Positions 33,928 to 43,784 are shown, counted from the first letter of the stretch. The stretch: DNA of 64,000 nucleotides from Paracoccus albus (GCF_027913035.1 NZ_CP115775.1:2316501-2380500); one strand, 5' to 3'. Numbers and translations are program-made. Notes: a model not told the origin generated them from the letters alone.

Positions 33928-35238
33928 ATGATCCCGCGTTACGCCCGCCCCGAAATGACCGCCATCTGGTCGCCGGAAACCAAGTTCCGCATCTGGTATG
34001 AGATCGAGGCCTATGCCTGCGACGCACAGGCCGAACTGGGCGTCATCCCGAAGGAGAATGCCGAGGCCGTCTGGAAGGCGAAGGATGTCGAATTCGACGT
34101 TGCCCGAATTGACGAGATCGAGGCCGTCACAAAGCATGACGTCATCGCCTTCCTGACCCATCTGGCCGAACATATCGGCAGCGAACAGGCGCGTTTCGTG
34201 CATCAGGGCATGACGTCGTCCGATGTGCTGGACACCACGCTGAACGTCCAGCTTGTTCGCGCGGCCGATATTCTGCTGGCCGATATGGACAAGCTGCTGG
34301 ATGCGCTGAAACGCCGCGCGATGGAACATAAGGACACGGTGCGGATCGGTCGCAGCCACGGCATCCATGCCGAACCGACGACCATGGGCCTGACCTTCGC
34401 CCGCTTCTACGCCGAGATGGACCGGAACAAGCGCCGTCTGGAAGCCGCGCGGGCCGAAATTGCGACCGGCGCGATCTCGGGCGCGGTCGGGACATTTGCG
34501 AATATCGACCCCTATGTCGAAGAATATGTCTGCGAAAAAATGGGCCTTCGGCCCGAGCCGATCAGCACGCAGGTCATCCCCCGCGACCGTCACGCCATGT
34601 TCTTCGCGACACTTGGCGTCATCGCCTCCAGCATCGAAAATATCGCCATCGAGATCCGCCACATGCAGCGCACCGAAGTGCTGGAGGCCGAGGAATTCTT
34701 CTCGCCCGGCCAGAAGGGATCAAGCGCGATGCCGCATAAACGCAACCCGGTGCTGACCGAAAACCTGACCGGGCTGGCCCGGCTTGTCCGCATGGCCGTG
34801 ATCCCGGCGATGGAGAATGTGGCCCTGTGGCATGAACGCGATATCAGCCATTCCTCGGTCGAACGCGGGATCGCCCCGGATGCCACGATCACGCTGGATT
34901 TCGCGTTGAACCGGCTGGCGGGCGTGGTCGATAAGCTGGTCATCTATCCCGACAATATGCTGGCAAATATGAACAAGTTTAAGGGTCTGGTGATGTCGCA
35001 GCGGGTGTTGCTGGCGCTGACGCAGGCCGGTGTCTCGCGCGAGGATGCCTATCGCCTCGTCCAGCGGAACGCCATGAAGGTCTGGGAAGAAGGCAAGGAT
35101 TTCAAGGAAGAACTGCTTGCCGATCCAGAGGTGACGGCGGCGCTGTCCCCGGCTGAGATCGAGGAGAAATTCGACCTCGGCTACCATACCAAACATGTCG
35201 AGACGATTTTCGGTCGCGTCTTCGGCGAAGCCAGCTAA
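33928..35238 (+). CDS. purB: Adenylosuccinate lyase
   Basis: A 436-residue fumarase/aspartase-superfamily lyase acting twice in purine synthesis (SAICAR to AICAR, adenylosuccinate to AMP). Diagnostic segments are RIGRSHGIHAEPTTMGLTFA (catalytic His), the SQVIPRDRH-like TQVIPRDRHAMFF, and the signature QKGSSAMPHKRNP with the catalytic serine loop. AGGAGGCCCCG precedes the ATG. The length is the bacterial short-type norm. Confidence 0.97.
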   Translation: MIPRYARPEMTAIWSPETKFRIWYEIEAYACDAQAELGVIPKENAEAVWKAKDVEFDVARIDEIEAVTKHDVIAFLTHLAEHIGSEQARFVHQGMTSSDVLDTTLNVQLVRAADILLADMDKLLDALKRRAMEHKDTVRIGRSHGIHAEPTTMGLTFARFYAEMDRNKRRLEAARAEIATGAISGAVGTFANIDPYVEEYVCEKMGLRPEPISTQVIPRDRHAMFFATLGVIASSIENIAIEIRHMQRTEVLEAEEFFSPGQKGSSAMPHKRNPVLTENLTGLARLVRMAVIPAMENVALWHERDISHSSVERGIAPDATITLDFALNRLAGVVDKLVIYPDNMLANMNKFKGLVMSQRVLLALTQAGVSREDAYRLVQRNAMKVWEEGKDFKEELLADPEVTAALSPAEIEEKFDLGYHTKHVETIFGRVFGEAS

Positions 35239-35295
35239 CAGGCGCTTAAGCTTTCCCTGTCATATTTGCATCTGCGAATCACAGGGGAAGCATCG

Positions 35296-36342
35296 ATGCA
35301 GGCACTGGCGCTTACGTCACGACAAAAGGCTGCCGTGATTGTCCGGTTGCTGCTGGCCGACGACGAAATACTGTCGTTGGAGCGTATCGCCCCGGCTGCA
35401 CAGGCCGCCCTCGCGCATGAAATGGCCCGGATGGGGATCGTCGACACCACAACCCGCGATCAGGTGGTGGCGGAATTCTGCGATTCACTTGAACAGGTCG
35501 GACTGACCTTTCCAGAGGGTCTGGCTGATGTGCTCGACAGTCTTTCCGGCGCATTTTCGCAGGACATCACTGACCGCCTTCGGCGCATGGCCGCAATGGC
35601 CGGGGATGCCGACCCTTGGGAACGCATCTCAACCATGCCCCCCAAACAGCTGTGCGAGCTTGCAAAGTCCGAGGCGGTGGAGATCGCGGCAGTCATGTTT
35701 TCGCGCCTGCCCGTTGCCAAAGCTTCCGAGGCATTCGCGATGATGCCGCAAGATCAGGCGCGAAAGATCGCCTATGCCATGTCACTTACCGGCGGCATAG
35801 AAGAGGCTGCATTGAAGCGGATCGGCATGGCATTGCTGTATGCTGCCGAACGCCTTGCACGGCCTGCGCTCGATGGCGGACCGGTTGAAAAGGTTGGCGC
35901 GATACTGAACTTCACGCCGGCCGGAAAGCGCGATGCCGTGTTGGATGGATTAGAGGCGGACGACGCCGATTTCGCCCGCGCTGTGCGCAAATCCATATTC
36001 ACATGGGCCAATATCCCGCAACGTATCGACCCAAGGGATATTCCACGCATCCTGCGCGAAGTCGACTCTCAGGTATTGACCCGAGCAATTGCTGGCGCAA
36101 AGGACAAGAATCGTCCCAGTGCGGAATTCATACTAAGCAGCTTGGCGACGCGCATGGCTGAAACCCTCCGGGAAGAGGCGGACGCCATGACACGGCTGAC
36201 CGAGGATGAGGCGGAAGAGGCAATGGCCGAAATCGTCTCTACCATCCGGCGCATGGAAAGCTCTGGCGATCTGTTCCTCATCGCGGGTGAAGAAGAAAAC
36301 ACCGCCACCGCTGAAATCGCCGTCGCGACTGCCCAAGAATAG
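35296..36342 (+). CDS. fliG: FliG-like flagellar motor switch protein, without neighbours
   Basis: A 348-residue protein with FliG architecture: an N-terminal helical domain (LTSRQKAAVIVRLLLADDE), a middle region with WERISTMPPKQLCELAKSE, and helical repeats (FAMMPQDQARKIAYAM; KVGAILNFTPAGKRDAVLDG resembles the armadillo EHPQ-type region). FliG forms the rotor ring that contacts the stator. ATG 35296 follows GGGGAAGCATCG; an in-frame TTG at 35266 is less likely. No other flagellar gene is in the window, so it is either a stand-alone copy or a paralogue with a changed role. Confidence 0.78.
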   Translation: MQALALTSRQKAAVIVRLLLADDEILSLERIAPAAQAALAHEMARMGIVDTTTRDQVVAEFCDSLEQVGLTFPEGLADVLDSLSGAFSQDITDRLRRMAAMAGDADPWERISTMPPKQLCELAKSEAVEIAAVMFSRLPVAKASEAFAMMPQDQARKIAYAMSLTGGIEEAALKRIGMALLYAAERLARPALDGGPVEKVGAILNFTPAGKRDAVLDGLEADDADFARAVRKSIFTWANIPQRIDPRDIPRILREVDSQVLTRAIAGAKDKNRPSAEFILSSLATRMAETLREEADAMTRLTEDEAEEAMAEIVSTIRRMESSGDLFLIAGEEENTATAEIAVATAQE

Positions 36343-36588
36343 TGTTGCTGGAAGATTAGCTGGGAACTCAAGCCCCTCACGACGCTGACGACAGGTCTGC
36401 GTTTTGGTTCCCGATCGGCGCTGACGCCGGCCAGGAATGTCGACGAGGTTTAACAGGGCCGCGTGTCGGGACGATTTCGAGCAAGCGAGGGGCCACACAA
36501 GGCAGATTTCCGGTCATCTGCCCTGCTTCGCACTATTGCCAGATAAGCCACGCGCCAACAAGACCCAGGGGTATCGTCAACTGCGCGC

Positions 36589-38076
36589 TCAATCCCATTC
36601 GGACTGGCGTGATTTTTCCAGATTGCCGAAGCGGGTAAAGCGGCCCTCGAAGGCCAGCTCGACGGTGCCGATGGGGCCATGACGCTGCTTGCCGATAATA
36701 ACCTCTGCCTTGCCGTGGACAGAGTTCATGACCTCCTGCCACTTGGCCAGCTTCTCAAGCTCATGATCGGCGGGCTTTTCACGTTCTCGGTAATATTCTT
36801 CCCGGAACACAAACATCACGATGTCGGCGTCCTGCTCGATCGAGCCGGATTCGCGCAGGTCAGAAAGTTGCGGGCGCTTGTCTTCGCGGCTTTCCACCTG
36901 ACGCGACAGCTGAGACAGCGCGATCACAGGAATGTTCAGCTCTTTCGCGATGGCTTTCAGCCCCTGCGTGATCTCCGAGACCTCGTTCACACGGCTGTCC
37001 TTGGCACTGGCGGCCTTCAGAAGCTGCAGATAATCGACGATAACCAGATCAAGCCCATGTGTCCGCTTCAATTTGCGGGCGCGTGCGGCCAGCTGGTTGA
37101 TCGGCAATGCAGGCGTATCGTCGATGTAAAGAGGACAGGATTGCAGGTCATTTGCGGCCTGCACGAAACGCCGGAATTCCTCTTCCGACATATCGCCAGA
37201 GCGGATCTGGTGGCTGCCGACTTCGGATGCTTCCGACAGAATCCGCGCAGCAAGCTGTTCGGCCGACATCTCCAGCGAAAAGAAGCCGACAACGCCGCCG
37301 GACACTGCGCCGATTGTCCCGTCGGCCTTTTCGCCTGATTTGTAGGCCTTGGCGATGTTGAAGGCGATGTTGGTCGCCAGCGAGGTTTTCCCCATCGAGG
37401 GGCGGCCAGCGAGGATCAGCAGGTCCGAATTGTTCAGCCCGCCCATCTTCCGATCCAGATCGACCAGCCCGGTCGGGATGCCCGAAAGCTGTCCGTCGCG
37501 CTGATAGGCAGCGGCAGCTGCGTCAACGGCACCTGTGACCGCCTTGAGGAACGACTGAAAGCCGCGTTCGGCCACGCCCTGCTCGCCCAGCTTGTAAAGG
37601 GTCTGTTCAGCTGCCTTGATCTGCTCTTCCGCATCATCTTCCACGCGCACCGACGCCGCGCGGGCGGAAATATCTTGGCCCAGCGTGATCAGGTCGCGGC
37701 GCAGCGCGAATTCGCGGATCATCTGGGCATAGTCGCGCGCCGCATATGCCGAAATAGCAGCCGCCGCGATCCGCGCAAGATAAGCCGGACCACCCAGATC
37801 CTTCAGCCCGCTATCGCCTTCCAGAAACGCTTTCAGGGTCACAGGGCTGGCAAGCGCGTTCTTGCGGATACGCTCTGCCGCGATCTCATAGATCCGCGTA
37901 TGAACCGGTTCATAGAAATGTTCAGGCTTAAGCAACTGGCTGATGCGGTCGAATACATCGTTGTTCGTCAGCAATGCGCCAAGAAGCTGCTGTTCTGCCT
38001 CGATGGAATAGGGAACGCTTTGTTCTTCCGAATCAGATGCGACCTGAGCTGGTTGCAACGCCCTGATCTCGTTCAT
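36589..38076 (-). CDS. dnaB: Replicative DNA helicase DnaB
   Basis: A 495-residue hexameric helicase of the replication fork. The N-terminal DnaB_N domain (about 22-125, SIEAEQQLLGALLTNNDVFD) precedes a RecA-like motor with Walker A GRPSMGKTS (224-232), GFFSLEMSAEQLAARI, the Walker B VIVDYLQLL and an arginine-finger region SGSIEQDADIVMFV. Length is normal and there is no intein. A perfect DnaA box lies about 100 bp upstream of its ATG. Confidence 0.97.
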   Translation of the reverse strand: MNEIRALQPAQVASDSEEQSVPYSIEAEQQLLGALLTNNDVFDRISQLLKPEHFYEPVHTRIYEIAAERIRKNALASPVTLKAFLEGDSGLKDLGGPAYLARIAAAAISAYAARDYAQMIREFALRRDLITLGQDISARAASVRVEDDAEEQIKAAEQTLYKLGEQGVAERGFQSFLKAVTGAVDAAAAAYQRDGQLSGIPTGLVDLDRKMGGLNNSDLLILAGRPSMGKTSLATNIAFNIAKAYKSGEKADGTIGAVSGGVVGFFSLEMSAEQLAARILSEASEVGSHQIRSGDMSEEEFRRFVQAANDLQSCPLYIDDTPALPINQLAARARKLKRTHGLDLVIVDYLQLLKAASAKDSRVNEVSEITQGLKAIAKELNIPVIALSQLSRQVESREDKRPQLSDLRESGSIEQDADIVMFVFREEYYREREKPADHELEKLAKWQEVMNSVHGKAEVIIGKQRHGPIGTVELAFEGRFTRFGNLEKSRQSEWD

Positions 38077-38179
38077 GACCTGTCCCCGTTTATTCTTATG
38101 AAGCTGCCTCTATGCCACAATATATGCCGAATCTGAACGGGGCGGCACGAAAATCTGGTGGGAAAGTTTGGGGATAGGC

Positions 38180-38188
38180 TGTGGATAA
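38180..38188 (-). promoter_or_regulatory. Perfect DnaA box upstream of dnaB
   Basis: TTATCCACA on the minus strand matches the strongest E. coli DnaA box, located between pyrE and dnaB, 104 bp before the dnaB ATG. A single box suggests DnaA control of dnaB expression rather than an origin; no cluster of boxes or AT-rich unwinding element is present. Confidence 0.55.
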
Positions 38189-38249
38189 GCTGCGACCCCG
38201 CCACTCTGCATGGTTGCAGGCAGCGGCAAAATCGCAGCAAAATTGGCGC

Positions 38250-38921
38250 TCAGCTATTCTTTTCCTGCCAGCCGCGCGGGTCGTTCAGGAACGCCTCGAC
38301 CTCTGTCAGGGTGGCGTTGTCGAAGGAGGCCTGCGCTTTGGCTTCGGCCAGCACATCCCACCAGGTGCACAGGTGATGCAGTTTCACGCCATGATCCGCC
38401 AGCCGCTGCGTCGTTTCCTGAAAGATGCCGTAGTAAAAGATCACCGCGGTATGGCCACATTGCGCGCCCGTCGCGCGGATCGCATCCACGAAGCTGAGCT
38501 TGGAGCCCCCATCCGTGGTCAGATCCTCGACCAGAAGGACACGGTCGCTTTCATCCATCCGCCCCTCGATCCGGGCGTTTCGGCCATATCCTTTCGGCTT
38601 CTTGCGGACATAACTCATCGGGAGACCGAGCCGCTCGGCCACCATTGCACCGAAGGGAATGCCCGCGGTTTCACCGCCCGCGACATTGGTGAAGGCTTCG
38701 AAACCCGCGTCGCGCATTGCGGTCGCCGCCAGAAAATCCATCAGGTTCCCGCGCACACGTGGGAAAGAGATAATGCGGCGACAATCAACATAGGTCGGAC
38801 CTTTCAGGCCGGACGCGTAGGTAAACGGCTCTGCCGCGTTGAAGTCTACGGCTTTGATTTCCAGCAGCGCGCGCGCGCTCAGCCGGGCGATTTCCTCGGG
38901 CGTGGGAAAGGAAAAGCTCAT
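38250..38921 (-). CDS. pyrE: Orotate phosphoribosyltransferase
   Basis: A 223-residue type I PRTase converting orotate and PRPP to OMP in pyrimidine synthesis. The PRPP loop is [13 protein letters not shown], and [20 protein letters not shown] forms the flexible region. Its start overlaps the pyrC stop by 4 bp (ATGA), so they form a coupled operon. Length is typical of the alphaproteobacterial form. Confidence 0.96.
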   Translation of the reverse strand: MSFSFPTPEEIARLSARALLEIKAVDFNAAEPFTYASGLKGPTYVDCRRIISFPRVRGNLMDFLAATAMRDAGFEAFTNVAGGETAGIPFGAMVAERLGLPMSYVRKKPKGYGRNARIEGRMDESDRVLLVEDLTTDGGSKLSFVDAIRATGAQCGHTAVIFYYGIFQETTQRLADHGVKLHHLCTWWDVLAEAKAQASFDNATLTEVEAFLNDPRGWQEKNS

Positions 38922-39967
38922 GCGGGCTCCGTTTGCCAGAAAAGTGGGAAACCGGGGTCGAAGATGGTGACGGTTTCGTCGCCCGCCGCGATTTCCGTTG
39001 GGAAGCTGACTTCGGTTTCTTGCCGTGTCAGCCGAATGCGATCCTCATTTGGTGGCATCGCGTAGAAAGCAGGGCCATTCAGCGAGGTGAAAGCCTCCAG
39101 CCTGTCAAGCGCGCCGTCTTCTTCGAAGACATGCGCCAGGATCGACATGGTATTGGGCGCCGTAAAGCAACCCGCGCATCCGCATGGCTGAAGCTTCGCA
39201 CTGTCCGGATGCGGGGCGGAATCCGTGCCGAGGAAGAACGGACCCTCCCCTGACATCGCCGCTTTGCGCAGGGCCAGACGGTGGCTTTCCCGCTTGGCGA
39301 CCGGCAGGCAATAATAATGTGGACGGATGCCGCCCGCGAGGATCGCATTGCGGTTGATGACAAGGTGATGCGTCGTGATCGTGGCGCCCATCGCCCCGCC
39401 GGAAGCATTCCCGCGAACGTAGTCCACACCATCCGAAGTGGTCACATGCTCCATCACGACGCGAAGGCCGGGGGTCGCACGCCGCAGCGGGTCAAGAATG
39501 CGGTCGATGAAAACCGCTTCGCGATCGAATATATCGACCTCGGGGTCGGTGACCTCTCCGTGAACGCACAGAGGCACACCGGCTTCGGCCATCGCCTCCA
39601 GCACCGGACGAACGCGGTCAAAATCCGTGACGCCGCTGGCAGAATTCGTGGTTGCCCCGGCGGGATACAGCTTCACAGCCGCGATCAGCCCATCAGCGTG
39701 AGATGCGACAATATCTGCCGGATCGGTCGTTTCCGTCAGATAAAGCGTCATCAGCGGCCGCAGCGCGGCACCATCGGGAAGCGCCTTCATGATCCGGTCG
39801 CGATAGGCGCGCGCCTGATCGCCGGTCACGACGGGAGGCACCAGATTCGGCATGATGATCGCCCGACCGAATTCGGCGGAATGCGGGGCCACGGCGCCCA
39901 GCATGGCGCCATCGCGCAAATGCAGGTGCCAATCGTCGGGGCGGCGAAGCGTTATTGAGTTGGTCAT
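38918..39967 (-). CDS. pyrC: Dihydroorotase
   Basis: A 349-residue class II (E. coli-type) dihydroorotase, a zinc amidohydrolase closing carbamoyl-aspartate to dihydroorotate. Metal ligands sit in [10 protein letters not shown] near the N-terminus, [10 protein letters not shown] (the carboxylated-lysine region), VCVHGE-like [17 protein letters not shown], and the C-terminal LGTDSAPH aspartate. It is the first gene of the pyrC-pyrE pair. Confidence 0.96.
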   Translation of the reverse strand: MTNSITLRRPDDWHLHLRDGAMLGAVAPHSAEFGRAIIMPNLVPPVVTGDQARAYRDRIMKALPDGAALRPLMTLYLTETTDPADIVASHADGLIAAVKLYPAGATTNSASGVTDFDRVRPVLEAMAEAGVPLCVHGEVTDPEVDIFDREAVFIDRILDPLRRATPGLRVVMEHVTTSDGVDYVRGNASGGAMGATITTHHLVINRNAILAGGIRPHYYCLPVAKRESHRLALRKAAMSGEGPFFLGTDSAPHPDSAKLQPCGCAGCFTAPNTMSILAHVFEEDGALDRLEAFTSLNGPAFYAMPPNEDRIRLTRQETEVSFPTEIAAGDETVTIFDPGFPLFWQTEPA

Positions 39968-40091
39968 GGCCTTCCGATTATACCGGCTGGACGCGCGATG
40001 AAAGATCGTATCCGGGGTTGTAATTTGAACGGGTTGTCATTTTCTCTTCGCAGGTGCAGCATATAGCGCCTATAGAAAGGTCAGTTTAAGT

Positions 40092-40412
40092 ATGGGTTTA
40101 CTTCCAACCGGTATGGCAGAGGCGACCCGCCTTTGGGCTCAAGTAGCTCAAATCGCTATCGAATCGCAAATGGTCATTAACCTTCGCCTTGCAGGAATGA
40201 TGGGTATTTTGCCGCAAAGCAGAAATGAATCGCATCGGATGGTGCAGGAAAAGCTGGATGCCGCGCAAGAGGCAGGGACAGCGGTGATGCGTGCGGTGAC
40301 CCGTGGTGCGTCGGCGGATCAGGTCATGACAGCCGCCTTAAAGCCCTATGGCCGCCGGACAAAGGCCAATGCCCGGCGCCTGAGCAAGTCATCGACCCGC
40401 AAGCGGCGTTAG
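40092..40412 (+). CDS. Conserved hypothetical protein, Rhodobacterales
   Basis: A 106-residue protein: a hydrophobic/helical N-terminal half (GMAEATRLWAQVAQIAIESQ, then a Met-rich LRLAGMMGIL), a heptad-like middle and a strongly basic C-terminus. It reminds me of short helical Rhodobacterales proteins sometimes labelled 'antifreeze'; that label carries no functional support. It could be a phasin-like or nucleoid-binding helix bundle. It is divergent from pyrC and ends at a strong bidirectional terminator. Confidence 0.6.
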   Translation: MGLLPTGMAEATRLWAQVAQIAIESQMVINLRLAGMMGILPQSRNESHRMVQEKLDAAQEAGTAVMRAVTRGASADQVMTAALKPYGRRTKANARRLSKSSTRKRR

Positions 40413-40439
40413 CCTGCCCTCGCCTGCAACTTACAATGA

Positions 40440-40468
40440 AAAAGGCCTCCGTCTCGCGGAGGCCTTTT
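40440..40468. terminator. Bidirectional rho-independent terminator
   Basis: A perfect 12-bp stem AAAAGGCCTCCG / CGGAGGCCTTTT with loop TCTCG lies between convergent genes (the hypothetical gene and gap), giving a T-tract on both strands. Confidence 0.93.
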
Positions 40469-40489
40469 CGCATTCAGATATCAATCCGC

Positions 40490-41491
40490 TCAGATCAGCT
40501 TGCCGATTGCGACAGCCGTATCCGACATGCGGTTCGAGAAACCCCACTCATTGTCGTACCAGGTCAGGATACGAACCATCCGCTTATCCATCACCTTGGT
40601 CTGATCCAGAGCAAAGATTGACGAATGCGGATCATGATTGAAATCGATGGAGACATTGGGCTGATCGGTATAGCCCAGAATGCCCTTCAGCGGACCGTCA
40701 GCGGCAGCTTTGATGGCATCATTCACCTCTTCAACCGTGGTGTCGCGGTCGGCGATGAAGGTCAGGTCAACGACCGAGACATTCGGCGTGGGCACGCGGA
40801 TGGCCACACCGTCCAGCTTGCCGTTCAGTTCGGGCAGGACCAGCCCAACCGCCTTGGCAGCGCCGGTCGAGGTCGGGATCATCGACATGGCCGCAGCGCG
40901 TGCGCGGTAGAGGTCCTTGTGCATCGTATCCAGCGTCGGCTGATCGCCGGTATAGCTGTGGATGGTGGTCATGAAGCCCTTTTCAATGCCGATGGCATCG
41001 TTCAGGACCTTGGCAACCGGCGACAGGCAGTTCGTGGTACAGCTGGCGTTGGAAACAATCAGGTCGTCTTTGGTCAGCGTGTCGTCGTTGACGCCAAACA
41101 CGATGGTCTTATCGGCCCCTTTCGACGGCGCCGAGACCAGCACCCGGCTGGAGCCATTTTCAAGATGGACCTTCGCCTTTTCAGCATCGGTGAAGATGCC
41201 CGTGCATTCCAGCACGACGTCAACGTCGCCCCAAGGCAGATCAGCAGGATTGCGGATGGCGGTTACCTTGATCGGGCCACGACCGACATCAATGGTGTCG
41301 CCGTCAACCTTCACCTCGCCGGGGAATTTGCCATGCACGCTGTCAAAGCGGATCAAGTGGGCATTCGTTTCCACCGGCCCGAGATCGTTGATCGCGATGA
41401 CTTCGATATCCTTACGGCCCGATTCCACGATGGCGCGCAGAACATTGCGCCCGATCCGACCAAACCCGTTGATTGCCACCTTCACAGCCAT
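40490..41491 (-). CDS. gap: Glyceraldehyde-3-phosphate dehydrogenase, type I
   Basis: A 333-residue GAPDH (glyceraldehyde-3-phosphate + NAD(P)+ + Pi to 1,3-bisphosphoglycerate). The N-terminal Rossmann motif is [20 protein letters not shown], the catalytic cysteine is C151 in [13 protein letters not shown], and the C-terminal [12 protein letters not shown] is intact. ATG 41491 follows CGGAGGTTCATC; the longer frame to 41644 overlaps a separate small gene. Cofactor preference was not resolved. Confidence 0.97.
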   Translation of the reverse strand: MAVKVAINGFGRIGRNVLRAIVESGRKDIEVIAINDLGPVETNAHLIRFDSVHGKFPGEVKVDGDTIDVGRGPIKVTAIRNPADLPWGDVDVVLECTGIFTDAEKAKVHLENGSSRVLVSAPSKGADKTIVFGVNDDTLTKDDLIVSNASCTTNCLSPVAKVLNDAIGIEKGFMTTIHSYTGDQPTLDTMHKDLYRARAAAMSMIPTSTGAAKAVGLVLPELNGKLDGVAIRVPTPNVSVVDLTFIADRDTTVEEVNDAIKAAADGPLKGILGYTDQPNVSIDFNHDPHSSIFALDQTKVMDKRMVRILTWYDNEWGFSNRMSDTAVAIGKLI

Positions 41492-41565
41492 GATGAACCT
41501 CCGCAGACTGAATTCGCAGTGCTTATGAGGCTTTTTGCAGGGCGTTGCAAACCCCGTCGGGCTTG

Positions 41566-41709
41566 TTAGCGCCAGAAGCTGAGATATTCGACCAAGGCGA
41601 CAAATTCCCGGCCGACCAGCAGCGGAAGATTCCATTGAAACCAAAAGGCATCAACTACAAGAAGCGTGAGGAGTAAAACAGCTATCGTGATCACATTGCT
41701 TGTCGACAC
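41566..41709 (-). CDS. 47-residue single-pass membrane protein
   Basis: A short reading frame starting at a GTG (41709): [20 protein letters not shown] forms one membrane helix, then a conserved-looking C-terminus [13 protein letters not shown] recognise this layout from small Rhodobacterales proteins with an ...VEYxAFWR-type end, often beside gap. AAGG upstream is a modest ribosome site, and an in-frame stop precedes the GTG by 15 codons, so no longer start exists. Function is unknown. Confidence 0.62.
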   Translation of the reverse strand: MSTSNVITIAVLLLTLLVVDAFWFQWNLPLLVGREFVALVEYLSFWR

Positions 41710-42005
41710 GACCTTGCCTTCGCTTTCTGCTTCCGTTTCGCTCGGTCGTAGTTACCGGCCAATAGAAGGCGCGGCAAGCGGACAGCACATGGTTCCTTAA
41801 CAGTAGCAGATTAGCTCATGATCGGCGAAAATCCGCCGCAACTGGCGGGTTCTTGCCACTGGGACACACCATCAGCGCAAACAAGTTGAAACTCTAAGCA
41901 CTGTCCTGTTTACGAACATTATGCCGTGTCACCGCCTGCTGGGTGCACATGTAAAAACACGCTTAAAACGGCGTTGAAACAATAATTTATCCGGGGACAG
42001 CTGCT

Positions 42006-43256
42006 TTGCCCAACCGTCTGAATGCTGCGCTTGAACAGGTCATTCCTGAAAAACGTATCTTCCTGAAAAGCGAGAACGCCACACGCGTCATCCATCTGCG
42101 ACCAATGACGCAGCTTGGCCTGATCGGTGGGACGGCGCTGCTGATCGGTTGGACGATCATTTCGGGCGCGATATTGGCCTATGATCGCATTGGCGGAGCG
42201 CAGGACAACGACGCGCACAGCACCAAAGTGGCCTATGAAACCCGGCTGAATGCACTGGCAAAGGAACGCGACGCCCGCGCCACCGAAGCGCAGGAAGCGC
42301 AGCTTCGATTCTCGGTCGCCCTCGATCAGGTCGCGAAATACCAGAAAAAGCTGCTGTCTGCGCAAAAAGAAAATCGCGAACTCTCAGCGGGGCTGGATGC
42401 AGTTCAGCAGAAGCTGGGCACGGCCATGGCTGCAATGCCTGACGCGGCGGCGGTCAATGCCCCTGAAAAAGATCTTGCCCTCAGCGCCCTGAACGAAAAA
42501 CTGCGTGTTACCGCCGAAGCCCGCGAAGCCGCGGATGAAGCTGCGCGACTGGCCAAGGCAGAGGCTGCGACCGCGAAGGCCGAGCAGAAGCAGCTTGTGG
42601 CCCGCAATGAAGCGATATTCAGCCAGATCGAAGATGCTGCCGTTGCCGCTGCCCTGCCCTATCAGGACATGTTCGCAAAGCTGAGCCTCGACACAGACTC
42701 GCTGCTGGCCTCGGTTGATGACGAATATTCCGGTCAGGGTGGTCCGCTGACGCAGGCGACCGTATCCACCAGCGGGAACGCAGCCATTTCAGAAACAGAG
42801 GCTCGCGCCAAGGAAATCGTCGTCAGTCTGGATCAGGTGAACCGTTATCGCATCGCCAGCAACAAGCTGCCGCTTGATATGCCGGTTAAATCCGCATTCC
42901 GCTACACGTCCGGCTTCGGGCCACGTTGGGGCCGCGTGCACAAGGGCATTGACCTTGCAGGTCCGACCGGTACACCCGTTCTGGCTACGGGTGACGGGGT
43001 TGTGAAATTCGCCGGTCGTCAAAGCGGATATGGCAACATTATCATCGTAGAGCATGCGCTTGGCACCGAAACGCGCTATGCACATTTGTCAAAGATCCGT
43101 GTTCAGGCAGGTCAGAAGGTATCGCGCGGCAGTCAGATAGGTGATATGGGCAATACAGGACGGTCGACCGGCCCGCATCTTCACTATGAGGTTCGGGTAA
43201 ACGGTGAAGCCGTTAATCCCATGAGCTTCATCAAGGCGGCACAAAATGTTTTCTAA
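42006..43256 (+). CDS. M23 family metallopeptidase with coiled coil
   Basis: A 416-residue membrane-anchored cell-wall endopeptidase. A cytosolic basic N-terminus, one transmembrane helix (about 36-58), a long Ala/Glu-rich coiled coil (about 70-215) and a C-terminal LytM domain follow in order. Zinc ligands are H312 and D316 in HKGIDLAG and H393 in HLHYEV. All are present, so it should be catalytic rather than a degenerate EnvC-type factor. It starts with TTG after GGGGACAGCTGC. About 295 bp of promoter region precede it. It overlaps the bactofilin gene by 11 bp. Confidence 0.9.
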   Translation: MPNRLNAALEQVIPEKRIFLKSENATRVIHLRPMTQLGLIGGTALLIGWTIISGAILAYDRIGGAQDNDAHSTKVAYETRLNALAKERDARATEAQEAQLRFSVALDQVAKYQKKLLSAQKENRELSAGLDAVQQKLGTAMAAMPDAAAVNAPEKDLALSALNEKLRVTAEAREAADEAARLAKAEAATAKAEQKQLVARNEAIFSQIEDAAVAAALPYQDMFAKLSLDTDSLLASVDDEYSGQGGPLTQATVSTSGNAAISETEARAKEIVVSLDQVNRYRIASNKLPLDMPVKSAFRYTSGFGPRWGRVHKGIDLAGPTGTPVLATGDGVVKFAGRQSGYGNIIIVEHALGTETRYAHLSKIRVQAGQKVSRGSQIGDMGNTGRSTGPHLHYEVRVNGEAVNPMSFIKAAQNVF

Positions 43257-43758
43257 ATCTCGCGTGACCGAAACACCGAACCGCAACCCTCAATCTCCCG
43301 CGGCAGAGCCGGAAACGGCGGTTGTCCCTGCGGATGCGCCGAAGGAACAGCCCTCTGCTGCGCCGGCGCCGCAAAAACGCTCTGCCCCTTCGGTCCTTTC
43401 CTCGGATTTGACGATCAAAGGTGATCTTCAGACTGCAGGCGATGTCCAGATCGAGGGCAATATCGAAGGAGATATCCGCGCGCGTCAGTTGACCATCGGC
43501 GACACGGCCACCGTCCGCGGCGAAGTGCTTGCGGATGAGGTCATTGTAAACGGTCGCGTCATTGGCCGTCTGCGTGGTGTGAAGGTGCGCCTTTCCTCTA
43601 CCGCTCGCGTCGAAGGCGACATCATTCACAAGACCATCGCCATCGAATCCGGCGCCCATTTCGAAGGATCGGTCCAGCGTCAGGAAGACCCGCTCGCGCA
43701 GGGCGGCACCAAGAAACTTGCTCCGCCTGCGAACAACTTCTCAAAAAACGACGACTGA
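43246..43758 (+). CDS. Bactofilin family cytoskeletal protein
   Basis: A 170-residue bactofilin (DUF583): a Pro/Ala-rich disordered N-terminus (about 1-48) and a right-handed beta-helix core (about 50-150; DLTIKGDLQTAGDVQIEGNI, RGEVLADEVIVNGRVIGRLR). Bactofilins polymerise without nucleotides and recruit cell-wall enzymes. The ATG lies inside the end of the M23 peptidase gene, so scaffold and hydrolase are produced together. The M23-bactofilin gene pair recurs in many bacteria. Confidence 0.93.
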   Translation: MFSKSRVTETPNRNPQSPAAEPETAVVPADAPKEQPSAAPAPQKRSAPSVLSSDLTIKGDLQTAGDVQIEGNIEGDIRARQLTIGDTATVRGEVLADEVIVNGRVIGRLRGVKVRLSSTARVEGDIIHKTIAIESGAHFEGSVQRQEDPLAQGGTKKLAPPANNFSKNDD

Positions 43759-43784
43759 CGCCAATCGTTTTTACGCACGAAGAT

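Noticed and set aside
38077..38249. Replication origin next to dnaB.
   Set aside because: Only one DnaA box, no AT-rich unwinding element, and no dnaA, parAB or other typical origin neighbours.
41919..42365. A 148-residue minus-strand frame upstream of the M23 peptidase.
   Set aside because: It overlaps the start and membrane helix of the M23 gene and shows no recognisable protein pattern.
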